Counted from the stretch's first letter, positions 17,188 through 26,605 are shown. The stretch is 64,000 nt of DNA from Paenibacillus sp. FSL K6-3182 (GCF_037976325.1 NZ_CP150265.1:4459501-4523500); one strand, 5' to 3'. Notes: a model not told the origin generated them from the sequence alone. Made by a program: numbers and translations.

Positions 17188-17745
17188 CTATTCCACGCGA
17201 CTCTTAAATGTCCCCGTTTGAATGATGTTCGCAACATATACCGCAACGTTCGTTACGGGTATACCGGCAATATCCTCTACATGCTCTTTCACCGTACGTT
17301 GAATCTCTTCCGTAAGCACCGGTATGGAGCTTTCTCCATCTACTACAGCGCGTATTACGATATCAAGTCCAGCATCCGTTGCCCGAATGCGCGCACGCAA
17401 GTCCTTAACGCCGCGCTGGCGCGATGCTGCTTTCAATGTCAAATTTTCAATGGTTTCAAGAGAGATGCGTATATCTCCGAAATCAGTCCTTTGATCAATT
17501 GACGGAGCAGTAGCTGATCCGCGATAAAGAGATACGACAAAAAACCTTAGGCTAAGAATGAATAGGATGACTCCGACAACTGCGAGCGTAATTTGAATGG
17601 AGTCGATACGATATAAATCGCCTATTAAATCGTTTAATAAATCTCGCGATATCCAGCCAAATCCTATGGATAGCAGAAAAACGGATAAACATCCAATCAC
17701 GATGCTATACAAAAACAAAAGCAGCTTGTCCACGACCTTAATCAT
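17188..17745 (-). CDS. amaP: Alkaline shock response membrane anchor AmaP
   Basis: 185 residues. Two N-terminal membrane helices (~8-28 and ~49-70), then a region resembling Asp23 (RISLETIENLTLKAASRQRGVKDLRARI). In Staphylococcus aureus AmaP anchors the abundant protein Asp23 to the membrane. Here it lies between an Asp23-family gene and DUF2273, the same three-part module. Ribosome site AGGAGGAGG. Confidence 0.85.
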   Translation of the reverse strand: MIKVVDKLLLFLYSIVIGCLSVFLLSIGFGWISRDLLNDLIGDLYRIDSIQITLAVVGVILFILSLRFFVVSLYRGSATAPSIDQRTDFGDIRISLETIENLTLKAASRQRGVKDLRARIRATDAGLDIVIRAVVDGESSIPVLTEEIQRTVKEHVEDIAGIPVTNVAVYVANIIQTGTFKSRVE

Positions 17746-17777
17746 GCGTAGCGCCTCCTCCTGCCAAGCCGAATGAA

Positions 17778-17819
17778 AACCCCCTTGCGCCGAGCGGCAT
17801 GCCCATTCACGAGGGGGTT
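17778..17819 (-). terminator. Internal terminator between asp23 and amaP
   Basis: Stem AACCCCCT/AGGGGGTT (17778-17785, 17812-17819) with a GC-rich loop and only four T residues on the minus strand. Probably a partial terminator that lowers amaP expression relative to asp23. Confidence 0.6.
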
Positions 17820-17847
17820 GTACGGGATTTAATTAAAACATCTTTAT

Positions 17848-18255
17848 TTATTTAACTCGGTGCAGCACTTCTTCTTCTTCCGGTTTATCAGGCGTCTTGA
17901 AATGTACATCGTGAATATGTACGTTCACTTCAACAACGTGGAGTCCCGTCATCATCTCGATAGAACGTTTCACATTACGTTGAATTTCCGAAGCGATCTC
18001 CGGAATACGGTTGCCGTACTCAACGATAATGGATACATCTACCGCAGCTTCACGCTGACCCACTTCAACTTTAACACCTTTGGATAAATTTTTGCGTCCA
18101 AGAAGCTCTACGATGCCTCCTGCAAATCCGCCGCTCATTCCAGCGACTCCATCCACTTCAATCGTAGCTAATCCAGCGATAACTTCGATGACTTCAGGTG
18201 CAATTTGAATCGTGCCAATGTCCGTTTTCTCATACTCCGCAGCTATCGTACTCAT
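17848..18255 (-). CDS. yqhY: Asp23/Gls24 family envelope stress protein (YqhY-like)
   Basis: 135 residues. It contains IQIAPEVIEVIAGLATIEVDGVAGMSGG and VDVSIIVEYGNRIPEIASEIQRNV, the DUF322 signature. In B. subtilis the gene at this position between accC and nusB is yqhY, whose loss disturbs acetyl-CoA carboxylase activity. Here it has its own promoter and is followed by amaP and DUF2273. A link to lipid synthesis is inferred from position. Confidence 0.9.
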   Translation of the reverse strand: MSTIAAEYEKTDIGTIQIAPEVIEVIAGLATIEVDGVAGMSGGFAGGIVELLGRKNLSKGVKVEVGQREAAVDVSIIVEYGNRIPEIASEIQRNVKRSIEMMTGLHVVEVNVHIHDVHFKTPDKPEEEEVLHRVK

Positions 18256-18329
18256 GATGGCTGTACACCTCCTTAAAGTTGCGCGTACTCGGCGTCAAGG
18301 CCAAGCAATAAACCGCATCTTGTTAATAT

Positions 18330-18358
18330 ACTATAACATTCGGTAAGAAATATGACAA
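18330..18358 (-). promoter_or_regulatory. Sigma-A promoter of yqhY-amaP-DUF2273
   Basis: On the minus strand TTGTCA (18358-18353), a 17-base spacer and TATAGT (18335-18330), in the space after accC. A close match to consensus. Confidence 0.75.
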
Positions 18359-18391
18359 ACGATACTACTTGTTCACATCTTTGTCGTATCT

Positions 18392-19747
18392 TCATTCAGG
18401 AGCGTTAATATCGTGCTCCTCAAGAAACTTAATGTCGAAGTTTCCGCTTACGAATTTCGGGTGATTCAGCAGCTTCAAATGGAAAGGAATGGTTGTCCGA
18501 ATGCCATCAATAGCGAATTCAGACAATGCCCGTTTCATTCTTGCAATGGCTTCTTCGCGGGTTGAGCCCCAAACGATAAGCTTAGCAATCATCGAATCGT
18601 AATGCGGTGAAATCGTATAGCCAGGGTAAACTGCGCTATCCACACGTACACCCGCGCCGCCTGGCGGCAAGTAAAAGGGAATCAGGCCAGGAGAAGGCAT
18701 AAAGTTCCTTTCGGAATCCTCTGCGTTAATCCGGCACTCGATGGACCAGCCAGTAATTTTCAGATCACTTTGTGAGAACGAAAGTGGATTGCCCTCTGCT
18801 ACAGAAATCATTTCTTTAATTAAATCCACGTTAGTGATCATCTCCGTTACGGGATGCTCAACTTGGATACGCGTATTCATTTCCATAAAGTAGAACTTCT
18901 CATCAGGGCCAAGTAGAAACTCTAATGTTCCTGCACCTGAGTAATTTACAGCTAAAGCTGCGCGAACAGCTGCTTGTCCCATCTTATCCCGTAGTTCAGG
19001 AGTAAGAACAGAACAAGGCGCCTCTTCGACGAGCTTCTGGCGTCTGCGCTGCACAGAGCAATCACGTTCGAATAAATGAACAGCATTGCCATGCTTGTCA
19101 GCCATAATTTGAATTTCAACGTGCTTCATGCCCGTCAAATATTTTTCCAGATAAACGCCCGCATTTCCGAAAGCCTTTTGAGCTTCCTGCTGTGCAGTCG
19201 TAATTTGCGCTACTAGCGTTGTCTCGTCATCCGCAATTCGGATGCCTTTGCCTCCGCCGCCCGCTGTTGCTTTAATAATTACGGGGTAGCCGATTTCGCG
19301 AGCGACACGGATAGCTTCATCCATATTCTCAACAAGACCATCAGAACCCGGAATGATTGGCACATCAGCCGTTCTCATCGTCAGCTTAGCGACCGCTTTG
19401 TCGCCCATTTTATTAATGGCTTCCGGCGATGGCCCGATGAAGGTGATATTGCATGATTCGCATATTTCAGCAAAGTCAGCGTTTTCAGCTAGAAAACCAT
19501 AACCTGGATGTATAGCATCACACTCGGTTATTGTAGCTACGCTCATAATATTCGTTAAGTTTAAATAGCTGTCTTTAGATGCCGTGGGCCCGATACAATA
19601 GGCTTCATCGGCTAACCGTACATGAAGCGAATCACGATCCGCTTCGGAATAAACGGCAACAGTGCTAATACCTAACTCGCGGCAAGCGCGAATGATACGT
19701 ACAGCAATCTCACCGCGGTTTGCAATTAATATTTTGTGAAATTTCAC
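18392..19747 (-). CDS. accC: Acetyl-CoA carboxylase, biotin carboxylase subunit
   Basis: 451 residues with the ATP-grasp fold: [19 protein letters not shown] at the start, the glycine-rich ATP loop [14 protein letters not shown] (~159-172), [17 protein letters not shown], and [20 protein letters not shown]. It carboxylates biotin on AccB with ATP and bicarbonate. The start is GTG 19747, AAAGGGG seven bases upstream. accB is 53 bases upstream, so both form one operon. Confidence 0.98.
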   Translation of the reverse strand: MKFHKILIANRGEIAVRIIRACRELGISTVAVYSEADRDSLHVRLADEAYCIGPTASKDSYLNLTNIMSVATITECDAIHPGYGFLAENADFAEICESCNITFIGPSPEAINKMGDKAVAKLTMRTADVPIIPGSDGLVENMDEAIRVAREIGYPVIIKATAGGGGKGIRIADDETTLVAQITTAQQEAQKAFGNAGVYLEKYLTGMKHVEIQIMADKHGNAVHLFERDCSVQRRRQKLVEEAPCSVLTPELRDKMGQAAVRAALAVNYSGAGTLEFLLGPDEKFYFMEMNTRIQVEHPVTEMITNVDLIKEMISVAEGNPLSFSQSDLKITGWSIECRINAEDSERNFMPSPGLIPFYLPPGGAGVRVDSAVYPGYTISPHYDSMIAKLIVWGSTREEAIARMKRALSEFAIDGIRTTIPFHLKLLNHPKFVSGNFDIKFLEEHDINAPE

Positions 19748-19800
19748 GTAGGAACCCCTTTCAAACGACAGTTTCCCTGTTCGGACGTCAACTCACTACA

Positions 19801-20292
19801 TTATTCAGGCTTTACAAGGAATAGTGGCTGGCCATACTCAACGAGCTGACCATTAGAAACCAAAATTTCTACGATTTCGCCTTTAACTTCTGCTTCAAGT
19901 TCATTCATCAGCTTCATAGCTTCCAAAATACATACGACGCTCTTATCATTTACGCGATCGCCTACTTTTACGAAAGCTCCCGCTTCCGGAGTAGGAGAAC
20001 TATAGAACGTTCCTACCATTGGAGATACGATTTGGTGCAAATGATCCGTTGAAGGACGAGCTGGTGCCGTTTCTTGTACGGCTTGAGGCTGCGCTGCTTG
20101 AGCTGCCGGCTGAGCTTGTAATGGTGCAGGCGCGTATGTATGCGTAATTGGGGCCGCTTGCACATTCACCACTTCTGTTTTGCCAGGCTTGCGGATGAGC
20201 AGGCGAGTCCCTTCGTTTTCAATTTCCAGCTCATGAACGGAAGTTTGATCAACCAATTTGATCAACTCTTTGATCTCGCTCAATTTGAACAT
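19801..20292 (-). CDS. accB: Acetyl-CoA carboxylase, biotin carboxyl carrier protein
   Basis: 163 residues. An N-terminal helix ([16 protein letters not shown]), a linker rich in Ala, Pro and Gln (~50-85), and a C-terminal biotinyl domain with the acceptor lysine in EAMKLMNE. The ATG at 20292 fits the family N terminus and lies eleven bases after GGAG; an earlier GTG overlaps the ribosome site. A hairpin-forming ACACC/GGTGT repeat lies in the leader. Confidence 0.97.
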   Translation of the reverse strand: MFKLSEIKELIKLVDQTSVHELEIENEGTRLLIRKPGKTEVVNVQAAPITHTYAPAPLQAQPAAQAAQPQAVQETAPARPSTDHLHQIVSPMVGTFYSSPTPEAGAFVKVGDRVNDKSVVCILEAMKLMNELEAEVKGEIVEILVSNGQLVEYGQPLFLVKPE

Positions 20293-20344
20293 GAATATTT
20301 TCACTCCTTAAATTTGCGATAGCAAGATTGCTTCCATAGCTTGT

Positions 20345-20372
20345 ACACCTAAATGGTGTCCATGCCATTATA
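20345..20372 (-). promoter_or_regulatory. accB promoter -10 with downstream inverted repeat
   Basis: TATAAT on the minus strand at 20372-20367 and, a few bases downstream, the inverted repeat ACACC-taaat-GGTGT (20345-20359) around the expected transcript start. No clear -35 box. The repeat could be an operator; no known fatty-acid regulator box was recognised. Confidence 0.45.
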
Positions 20373-20457
20373 ACCAATTCTTTCACATAACGTTTAACAT
20401 TATATCATAAACAAGCCTGAACACGAATCATTTTTTGTATATTCGAGCATGACAGCC

Positions 20458-20512
20458 AAAAAAAAGGTCTTGCCCCTTCCAGCTAATATGCCGAAGGGAC
20501 AAGGCCTTTTCT
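20458..20512 (-). terminator. Terminator of the spoIIIA operon
   Basis: Long hairpin AAAAGGCCTTGTCCCTTC ... GAAGGGGCAAGACC with TTTTTT on the minus strand, just past the spoIIIAH stop. Confidence 0.85.
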
Positions 20513-20523
20513 TGATGGTAGAG

Positions 20524-21156
20524 CTATTGAGGCTGCTTAACCGATACATATTGTACGGATACTTGATCAGCATCGACATCAAGCGTGCTCATGACCAGCT
20601 TAATAATGTCTGCTGCTTGCTTTTTCTCAAGCTTATCGCTTGAAACCACTACATTGTATTTATCGCTTTGCTCGTCGATAACTACATTTTCGTATTGTTT
20701 CAGCAGCTCTGCTTCAATGCCTGTGAGCTTCGTGTGCTTCTCCTCCAGCATGTCAAGCTCAGCTATAGCGGCTGATGCTTCCTCCGGCTTTTTAAGCGTA
20801 TCATTAACTGCTGCCATCACCCGATTATCTACCTCGTTGTATTTCATTTCCCGTTTGGCTAACAATTCACTAAATACGCCGCCTGCTGCTAATCCTTGCG
20901 CATCAATCTGTTTCAAAGTTTCTTTATCAGCTTCGCTCAAAACCGCTCCATCAACTGGCTTCTCTACCTCGTTTACAACGATACCATTGCCGCTTGTTGC
21001 TGCTTCTGTCGCATTTTGCGCCGCTTGCTCTGTTTGCGAGCCATCCGTCAACACATCAGGCGTATCCACATCTTGCGTGAATAAATAATACGCTGATAAT
21101 ACCACCATTAAACTGAGCATTGATACAAGCCATACCGTTTGTCTTTTCGTGTTCAT
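20524..21156 (-). CDS. spoIIIAH: Stage III sporulation protein AH
   Basis: 210 residues from ATG 21156 (GGAGGGTG upstream). One membrane helix (~10-26), a low-complexity linker, then the ring-forming domain with AAVNDTLKKPEEASAAIAELDML and the conserved end KKQAADIIKLVMSTLDVDADQVSVQYV. SpoIIIAH sits in the mother-cell side of the outer forespore membrane and docks with SpoIIQ to form the intercellular channel that keeps sigma-G active. Confidence 0.95.
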   Translation of the reverse strand: MNTKRQTVWLVSMLSLMVVLSAYYLFTQDVDTPDVLTDGSQTEQAAQNATEAATSGNGIVVNEVEKPVDGAVLSEADKETLKQIDAQGLAAGGVFSELLAKREMKYNEVDNRVMAAVNDTLKKPEEASAAIAELDMLEEKHTKLTGIEAELLKQYENVVIDEQSDKYNVVVSSDKLEKKQAADIIKLVMSTLDVDADQVSVQYVSVKQPQ

Positions 21157-21188
21157 GAGAACACCCTCCCCATCCATTCAATTTGGTT

Positions 21189-21821
21189 TTATTGTTTGCT
21201 TGGTACAACAGAAATTCGATTAACCGGTACGTTGATGCCCTTCTCCACCGCATTGGTAATGAGACGTCTGACTGTTACGTTTTCAGCACCTTTGGCAACT
21301 ATGAGAATACCGCGTATGCGCGGGTTAATCGTTTTGGTGATAATTGGCTTTTGGTCTCCGGACACTTCGTACAGTACGACCTGTCCGTCTTTTGTGATTG
21401 ATGTAATATGCCGCTTGCCGCCATTCGGATCATTCTCATCCGTAATTTGCTGCGATTCTTGTGTATTTCGTTCTAAGATGCTTTCTTCTGTAGAATCGAG
21501 AGTTACAAGCACATCAACCGTTCCAACGCCTACAATTTTCTCTAATATTTCCTTCAGCCTTACTTCTAGGGAATTTTCGAGAGTGGCGAATACTGAACTT
21601 CCAGAGGTGACCGAATTGCCCCAAGCTGCCTCCGACTGAGGCGGCGGATTAGGTTCTTGCACAGAGGGCTCAACTCCTTTATAGGGTAAAAATGAATTTA
21701 GAATCATTAGCGCTGCACCAATCCCCCCTATGATTAGTAAAATTCGCAGTGTCCGCACTCGCTTTGGACCGCCAGGACCGCCGCCAACCGCTGATTCTAT
21801 GCCATCAAGCCATTTGGCCAC
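21189..21821 (-). CDS. spoIIIAG: Stage III sporulation protein AG
   Basis: 210 residues, GTG start at 21821. One membrane segment (~24-43) and a ring-building motif domain: LEKIVGVGTVDVLVTLDSTEE, then IRGILIVAKGAENVTVRRLITNAVEKGINVPVNRISVV at the end. In B. subtilis SpoIIIAG forms a large multimeric ring, the putative pore of the feeding-tube channel. Follows spoIIIAF by 32 bases. Confidence 0.95.
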   Translation of the reverse strand: MAKWLDGIESAVGGGPGGPKRVRTLRILLIIGGIGAALMILNSFLPYKGVEPSVQEPNPPPQSEAAWGNSVTSGSSVFATLENSLEVRLKEILEKIVGVGTVDVLVTLDSTEESILERNTQESQQITDENDPNGGKRHITSITKDGQVVLYEVSGDQKPIITKTINPRIRGILIVAKGAENVTVRRLITNAVEKGINVPVNRISVVPSKQ

Positions 21822-21853
21822 CGCGCCTTACCCCCTCTCCAACTTTGAACCTC

Positions 21854-22609
21854 TCACTTCGCCTTTTGTTGATCCGCAGGTTGCCTTACGATGATTTGAT
21901 CCTCAGAAAGCCCCCACCCCTTCGAAATCAAACTGCTTATTGCAGCTGCAGTCGCTGGATCAGCTCTTGACCAATTCCCTTCCGTCTTTTCCGTTTCCGT
22001 AGATGCTTCCAGAGCAGCTTGATCATCTATACCGCTTGGAACTGTGCTTCCACCTTCAATAGGCGCTATTTCAACATCTACAACAACGGGCTGTACTGCT
22101 TCCACGGTAGCCTCTTCCTTAAATGTGCTTTTTTTGTTATCTGCTGCTTTGAGTGTCACGGTTACTTCACTAATATAGGGAGTTGCTTTGCCGGAAACGG
22201 TAGTCCATTTCAATACGGCATCAACCTCTGCTATAGGAGCTTTTGTCCGCTCGACCAGCTCATTTCGAATGGATGCTTCCAATGTTCGTTCCGTTAATTT
22301 TGCAGCCTCCAGGCTGCGCTTATCGCTCATCGCCTGAGCATCTCGCTTAATTTGGTTTAGTCCGCTCATTTGCGATTCAACCTTCATGGCAGATTTGCTC
22401 CAATTGTCCATTCCTTCATCCAGCTTGGCACCAATGTCACTTTGTATAAGCTTCAATATGGGTGAGAGTATCGTCAAAAGGATGAACAAGCCGACTACTA
22501 GCCGAGCGTAGCGCTGCATTGCTTTGTTCGGTAGCAGAAGTTCGACGAACACTGCCAAAAGAATGACTGCAATAATATCTCTCAGCCAGTCGCTTAACCA
22601 AGCAACCAC
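21854..22609 (-). CDS. spoIIIAF: Stage III sporulation protein AF
   Basis: 251 residues. Two membrane helices near the N terminus (DIIAVILLAVFVELLLP and LVVGLFILLTILSPIL), then a soluble region with ring-building features ending ISSLISKGWGLSEDQIIV. The GTG start at 22609 follows GGGG by nine bases. The C-terminal 80 residues are rich in Ala, Glu and Thr and poorly conserved. Confidence 0.93.
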   Translation of the reverse strand: MVAWLSDWLRDIIAVILLAVFVELLLPNKAMQRYARLVVGLFILLTILSPILKLIQSDIGAKLDEGMDNWSKSAMKVESQMSGLNQIKRDAQAMSDKRSLEAAKLTERTLEASIRNELVERTKAPIAEVDAVLKWTTVSGKATPYISEVTVTLKAADNKKSTFKEEATVEAVQPVVVDVEIAPIEGGSTVPSGIDDQAALEASTETEKTEGNWSRADPATAAAISSLISKGWGLSEDQIIVRQPADQQKAK

Positions 22610-22626
22610 AGCTCTCGTCCCCTTCC

Positions 22627-23874
22627 TTACCTGACCATCATCGCCGCATTGCCTGCAGTCAAAATGATCGTAACCGCAAGAAAAAACATAAGACTGACAG
22701 CAGCCAAAGCCGCAAACACGTAAATCATCGTCTTGCCGATCGTCTCTAGGCAGGTGACGATCGGTGATTCTCCCAGCGGCTGCATGACAGCAGCAGCAAT
22801 GTTATAAATGAGCGCTAGCGTCAAAATTTTGATTGCAGGAAATGCGCTGATGAAGAGCAGAATAATGACACCTGCTAAGCCAATTGCATTTTTCGCAAGC
22901 ATGGAAGCAGAGATGACTGTATCCGCCGCATCGGAAAACATTCTCCCTACAACAGGGACGAAATTTCCTGTTACGAACTTAGCCGTTCGCAGTGTAACGC
23001 CATCTGTAACCGCTCCTGTCGCCCCTTGTACGGAGATGACTCCTAGAAAAACCGTCAGCAGTACTCCCATAACGCCTACTCCAATGTTTCGCAGCAGATT
23101 AGCTAGTTGGGTAACCTTGAATTTTTCTGATAAAGCACTTGCTATATGAAGCACGGCCGAAAAGAACAATAATGGAAACACTAGCGTGTAAATGAGTGTT
23201 CCTACGGCATGAATCATGAAAATGATCAATGGATGTAAAACCGATACGGTGACTACGTTGCCCATTGAAGCAAGCAGCGTTAGCAGCAGCGGGACCATCG
23301 CAAGCATAAATTGAATCATGCTTTCAATTGCTCCTTTTGCATAACCCATTGCGACATGGAAACTGTTTACCGCGATAATGATAAGCACCATGTACGTAAT
23401 AGAGTAGGCTACCTTGCTGACCGCGTTTCGTTCAAAAGCATTTTGCAGCGTTTCGAGCACCATACTGAATACCGTCAGCATCACTATTGTCACAAGGAGC
23501 TTGCCATTATAAAGCACCTCATGCCACAAATACTTCAGCAGGCCGCTCAGCATCTCCGTTAGCTTTAGGCCATCACCTCCTGGAAGAATCATCTCCATGA
23601 AACTTGGAATATGCTGCTCTGGGAAAAAACCGCCATACTCGCTTCGGAGATTGTTCCAGTAAGACTCAACAGCACCCGTTTCCAATCCGCCAATCTGCTG
23701 GGTTGTCAGCTCCTTTGCAAGCTCATCCGCGTTAGCTTGATTATCCAAAACCGGCGCTGCGCTCTCACCGCTAATGGCATAGGTAACTGTCGGAGCGATT
23801 GATAAAATGATCATGGATACAAAGATGAACAGCAACAGCTTGGCCCGTTCACGTGCAGGAGTCAGCTTCATCAT
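22627..23874 (-). CDS. spoIIIAE: Stage III sporulation protein AE
   Basis: 415 residues from ATG 23874 (GGGGG nine bases upstream; a TTG three codons earlier abuts it). An N-terminal signal-like helix, an extracytoplasmic stretch of about 100 residues, then seven or so hydrophobic helices. Polytopic membrane component of the SpoIIIA transporter-like complex. Confidence 0.94.
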   Translation of the reverse strand: MMKLTPARERAKLLLFIFVSMIILSIAPTVTYAISGESAAPVLDNQANADELAKELTTQQIGGLETGAVESYWNNLRSEYGGFFPEQHIPSFMEMILPGGDGLKLTEMLSGLLKYLWHEVLYNGKLLVTIVMLTVFSMVLETLQNAFERNAVSKVAYSITYMVLIIIAVNSFHVAMGYAKGAIESMIQFMLAMVPLLLTLLASMGNVVTVSVLHPLIIFMIHAVGTLIYTLVFPLLFFSAVLHIASALSEKFKVTQLANLLRNIGVGVMGVLLTVFLGVISVQGATGAVTDGVTLRTAKFVTGNFVPVVGRMFSDAADTVISASMLAKNAIGLAGVIILLFISAFPAIKILTLALIYNIAAAVMQPLGESPIVTCLETIGKTMIYVFAALAAVSLMFFLAVTIILTAGNAAMMVR

Positions 23875-23879
23875 TCGCT

Positions 23880-24275
23880 TCAACCCCCATCCGGCAGCAG
23901 CCCGATTACTGTCTCGACAATGACGCTGATAATAGGGACAGCCATAACAAGAATAAACACTTTGCCGGCAAATTCGATTTTTGAGGCAATTCCTTCTTGC
24001 CCTGCATCTCTGACGATCTGTGCTCCAAACTCAGCAATATATGCGATTCCGATTATTTTCAAGATCGTCTTCAAGTAAATGGAAGGGATACCTGATCGAT
24101 TAGCCAGATCCTCAAGCACGGAAATGACAATTTCGATTTTGCCAATCAAATACAGGAATATAAACAATCCCGTAAACGCGGCGAGCAAAAAGGAGAACAT
24201 CGGTTTTTGCTCTCGAACGACAATAATGAGTACCGAAGCCATCAGACCAAGACCAACGATTTGAATCATTTCCAT
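23880..24275 (-). CDS. spoIIIAD: Stage III sporulation protein AD
   Basis: 131 residues from ATG 24275, where AGGTGA gives a ribosome site; the open frame reaches 40 codons further but runs through the spoIIIAC spacer. Four hydrophobic helices, with the family pattern SIYLKTILKIIGIAYIAEFGAQIVRDAGQE in the middle. Membrane component; five bases precede spoIIIAE. Confidence 0.94.
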   Translation of the reverse strand: MEMIQIVGLGLMASVLIIVVREQKPMFSFLLAAFTGLFIFLYLIGKIEIVISVLEDLANRSGIPSIYLKTILKIIGIAYIAEFGAQIVRDAGQEGIASKIEFAGKVFILVMAVPIISVIVETVIGLLPDGG

Positions 24276-24315
24276 TTGGCTCACCTGCTTGCAATCACTT
24301 CTAAAATGATGACGT

Positions 24316-24519
24316 CTACTGGAACAAGAAAATCGATTTAATTTCTTGGAATAATTCATTAAGCATTCGAACAACCATAAACAAAACGACAACAAACCCG
24401 ATTAGCGTTACCCAGTGCGCCATATCTTCTTTTCCCATTTGCTTCAGCACCGAATGTATCATGGCGATAACAATTCCGATTCCAGCAATTTGGAAAATGG
24501 CGCTCACATCCATATTCAT
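24316..24519 (-). CDS. spoIIIAC: Stage III sporulation protein AC
   Basis: 67 residues with two membrane helices: IFQIAGIGIVIAMIHSVLKQ, then a short GKEDMAHWV loop and a second helix. The small size and loop are typical of SpoIIIAC. ATG 24519 lies eight bases after GGGGTG; a TTG one codon earlier is possible. Confidence 0.94.
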   Translation of the reverse strand: MNMDVSAIFQIAGIGIVIAMIHSVLKQMGKEDMAHWVTLIGFVVVLFMVVRMLNELFQEIKSIFLFQ

Positions 24520-24534
24520 CAATGCGGCACCCCA

Positions 24535-25053
24535 CTACACCATCAAAATGACGACCAGAACGGCGATCAAAATTCCGAGACTTTTCCACATTTTCTCGTA
24601 ACGCCCCTGATCGTCTCTCGCAGCGTCCTCCTCAGCCTTCAGCTGCAATAACGCAAGATGTATATGCTTCATTTGATCTTCCTTATCGCTTATGCCAAGC
24701 GTCGTTCCTAAACGTATAAGTACGGCTTGTTCGTTTTTTCGCATCGATGTTGCATCCCATTGTGACTTTATCGCTTGCTCCCAGCTATCGCTGAAGGTAA
24801 AGCTTTCGGTTTCCCAAACTCCGTTTGCTGCCTTGCGAAAAATGGTTGCTAACGGCTCCGGAGTAGCAGAAGCTGTCCTCTCCAGTGCTTCTGGCAATGG
24901 AGTATGACCATAACCGATTTCTGTCTCCAGCCTTTGCAGTGCATGTGCCAGCTGTCTTAGCTGCCTTGGACGTTCGGCGAATTTCGCTGCTTGCTGGAAG
25001 CCTATCATCGTGCCTGCAAACAGGACCAAAACCGCACCTAACAGCTTTATCAC
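24535..25053 (-). CDS. spoIIIAB: Stage III sporulation protein AB
   Basis: 172 residues with N- and C-terminal membrane helices and a helical soluble core (RPRQLRQLAHALQRLETEIGYGHTPLPEAL), related in fold to the type II secretion protein GspF. GTG 25053 overlaps the spoIIIAA stop (GTGA), indicating coupled translation. Confidence 0.94.
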   Translation of the reverse strand: MIKLLGAVLVLFAGTMIGFQQAAKFAERPRQLRQLAHALQRLETEIGYGHTPLPEALERTASATPEPLATIFRKAANGVWETESFTFSDSWEQAIKSQWDATSMRKNEQAVLIRLGTTLGISDKEDQMKHIHLALLQLKAEEDAARDDQGRYEKMWKSLGILIAVLVVILMV

Positions 25054-26099
25054 GGGTCACCAGCTCGGAATCGACCAGAGAAGGAGGGTACAGTATCTGC
25101 AAGCTGCCGATTAGGCGTCTTTGGCTCGCGTGCAGGAGATCGTTCGGCGACTGCCTCAGCAGGAACGACGCGGTGCATGATACCTTGATCTGTGCGCTTC
25201 AGCTCCACCACGTAGGTGAACGCTCCTTCTTCCAGCAGCTTCAGCAGTACCGGTCTGCCTCTAGCATCCTGCAAATCGTAGGCGTGCGCGGTTGCGACTA
25301 CACTAATTCCCGCGTGGCTTGCTTCTCGGATGGCTTCCGCATCCTCAGGCCGTCCAATCTCATCAATAATCATGACCTCTGGCGACATTGAGCGAAGCAG
25401 CATCATCATGCCTTCTGCCTTCGGACAAGCATCCATAACATCGGTTCTAGGGCCAACATCAAACGTTGGAATACCGCGAACACAGGCTGCAATCTCTGAA
25501 CGCTCATCTACAATTCCTACCTTTCGGCCCTGCCATCCGCTTGCTTCTAGGCTTGGCCATAACCCATAGCTGACTGATCTCGCAATGTCACGTACGAGTG
25601 TTGTTTTACCTTGCTGCGGTGGAGCTAGAATGAGAGTGGAATGCAGCGTTTTTCTCGTCCGATCGATTAGTTTGGGCAGGAGAAGCGCACTCGCTCCGAT
25701 CACTTCTCTAGCAACTCGAATATTGAATGCGCCAATATCGCGGATACCTCGTACAACGCCGCTGTCGAGTATCGTCCTGCCCGCTAGTCCAATGCGATGT
25801 CCGCCTGAAACCGTTATAAAGCCCCTTCTCAGTTCCTCCTCCATCGCATACAAGGAATAGTTGGTAATGCGTTCGAGCAGCTTGCGACATGTGTCTGCCG
25901 AAGGCTTGTATGCTCCGTCGGCAGCCTGACGCAGCGTCCCGTCAATCATCATAAATCGAGACTGTCCGCGGAACCCTATTTCTAGCGGTCGTCCCTCTCG
26001 AATCCGAATTTCCTCCAGCTGCTCCTGCATTTGTTCAGGAAGGCGCTCCAGCAGCGTCTTCAGCTCCAAAGGCAATAAATGTGATACGCGTGCCAGCAT
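25050..26099 (-). CDS. spoIIIAA: Stage III sporulation protein AA (ATPase)
   Basis: 349 residues, resembling secretion ATPases. Walker A is LAPPQQGKTTLVRD (~157-170) and Walker B is VMIIDEIGR. The first gene of an eight-gene operon; it is thought to energise the SpoIIIA channel between mother cell and forespore. The C terminus carries a ~30-residue polar tail (ERSPAREPKTPN). A sigma-E-like promoter lies 40 bases upstream. Confidence 0.97.
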   Translation of the reverse strand: MLARVSHLLPLELKTLLERLPEQMQEQLEEIRIREGRPLEIGFRGQSRFMMIDGTLRQAADGAYKPSADTCRKLLERITNYSLYAMEEELRRGFITVSGGHRIGLAGRTILDSGVVRGIRDIGAFNIRVAREVIGASALLLPKLIDRTRKTLHSTLILAPPQQGKTTLVRDIARSVSYGLWPSLEASGWQGRKVGIVDERSEIAACVRGIPTFDVGPRTDVMDACPKAEGMMMLLRSMSPEVMIIDEIGRPEDAEAIREASHAGISVVATAHAYDLQDARGRPVLLKLLEEGAFTYVVELKRTDQGIMHRVVPAEAVAERSPAREPKTPNRQLADTVPSFSGRFRAGDP

Positions 26100-26139
26100 A
26101 TGATTATCACTCCCGGATGTTTGTCCTTCGTAGTTCCTA

Positions 26140-26167
26140 TTTGTATGCTTGTATTGCGAAAATATGT
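26140..26167 (-). promoter_or_regulatory. Sigma-E promoter of the spoIIIA operon
   Basis: On the minus strand ACATATT (26167-26161), 13 bases, then CATACAAA (26147-26140). This matches the sigma-E pattern (kmATATT, ~14, CATACAnT). spoIIIA is a known sigma-E operon in B. subtilis. Confidence 0.75.
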
Positions 26168-26202
26168 CTGCTCCATTTCATAAATGCTAGAGTTGAAATC
26201 TA

Positions 26203-26469
26203 TTATTTTTTTAAAATACCGATCATCAAGCAAATAACTCCCGCTCCTACCCAAAGAAACTTGCCTGGCGATAGCTTATCGGACATCCCGACGAGCCCTA
26301 CCGTTGTTGTAGCTATCAGAATAAGCGGGCCTACTAAAGCAAGTGATGAGTTTACTACTAGTGCCTTGTCAATTTGGTTTAAACGAAGCATAAGCAGTGC
26401 TGCGCAGATCTCAATTGTTCCAGACGTCAGCCGCAGTGAAGCCATCGTTAATACAATTTTATTTAGCAT
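26203..26469 (-). CDS. yqhV: YqhV family membrane protein (DUF2619)
   Basis: 88 residues from ATG 26469 (GGGAGGTT eight bases upstream). Three hydrophobic segments; the start MLNKIVLTMASLRLTSG is typical of the family. It occupies the yqhV position directly before spoIIIAA. Function unknown; sporulation expression is likely from context. Confidence 0.85.
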   Translation of the reverse strand: MLNKIVLTMASLRLTSGTIEICAALLMLRLNQIDKALVVNSSLALVGPLILIATTTVGLVGMSDKLSPGKFLWVGAGVICLMIGILKK

Positions 26470-26605
26470 GAATGGATAACCTCCCTTCAATGAACCGACT
26501 ATTCCTTAATCATATGCTGGCTTGTCTGTCTTTCATGCCGGGCACAGGCACGTTGTTAGGCGCATATCATAAAGAATTGAGTTTGAGAAAGGCGGAATAA
26601 CAACG

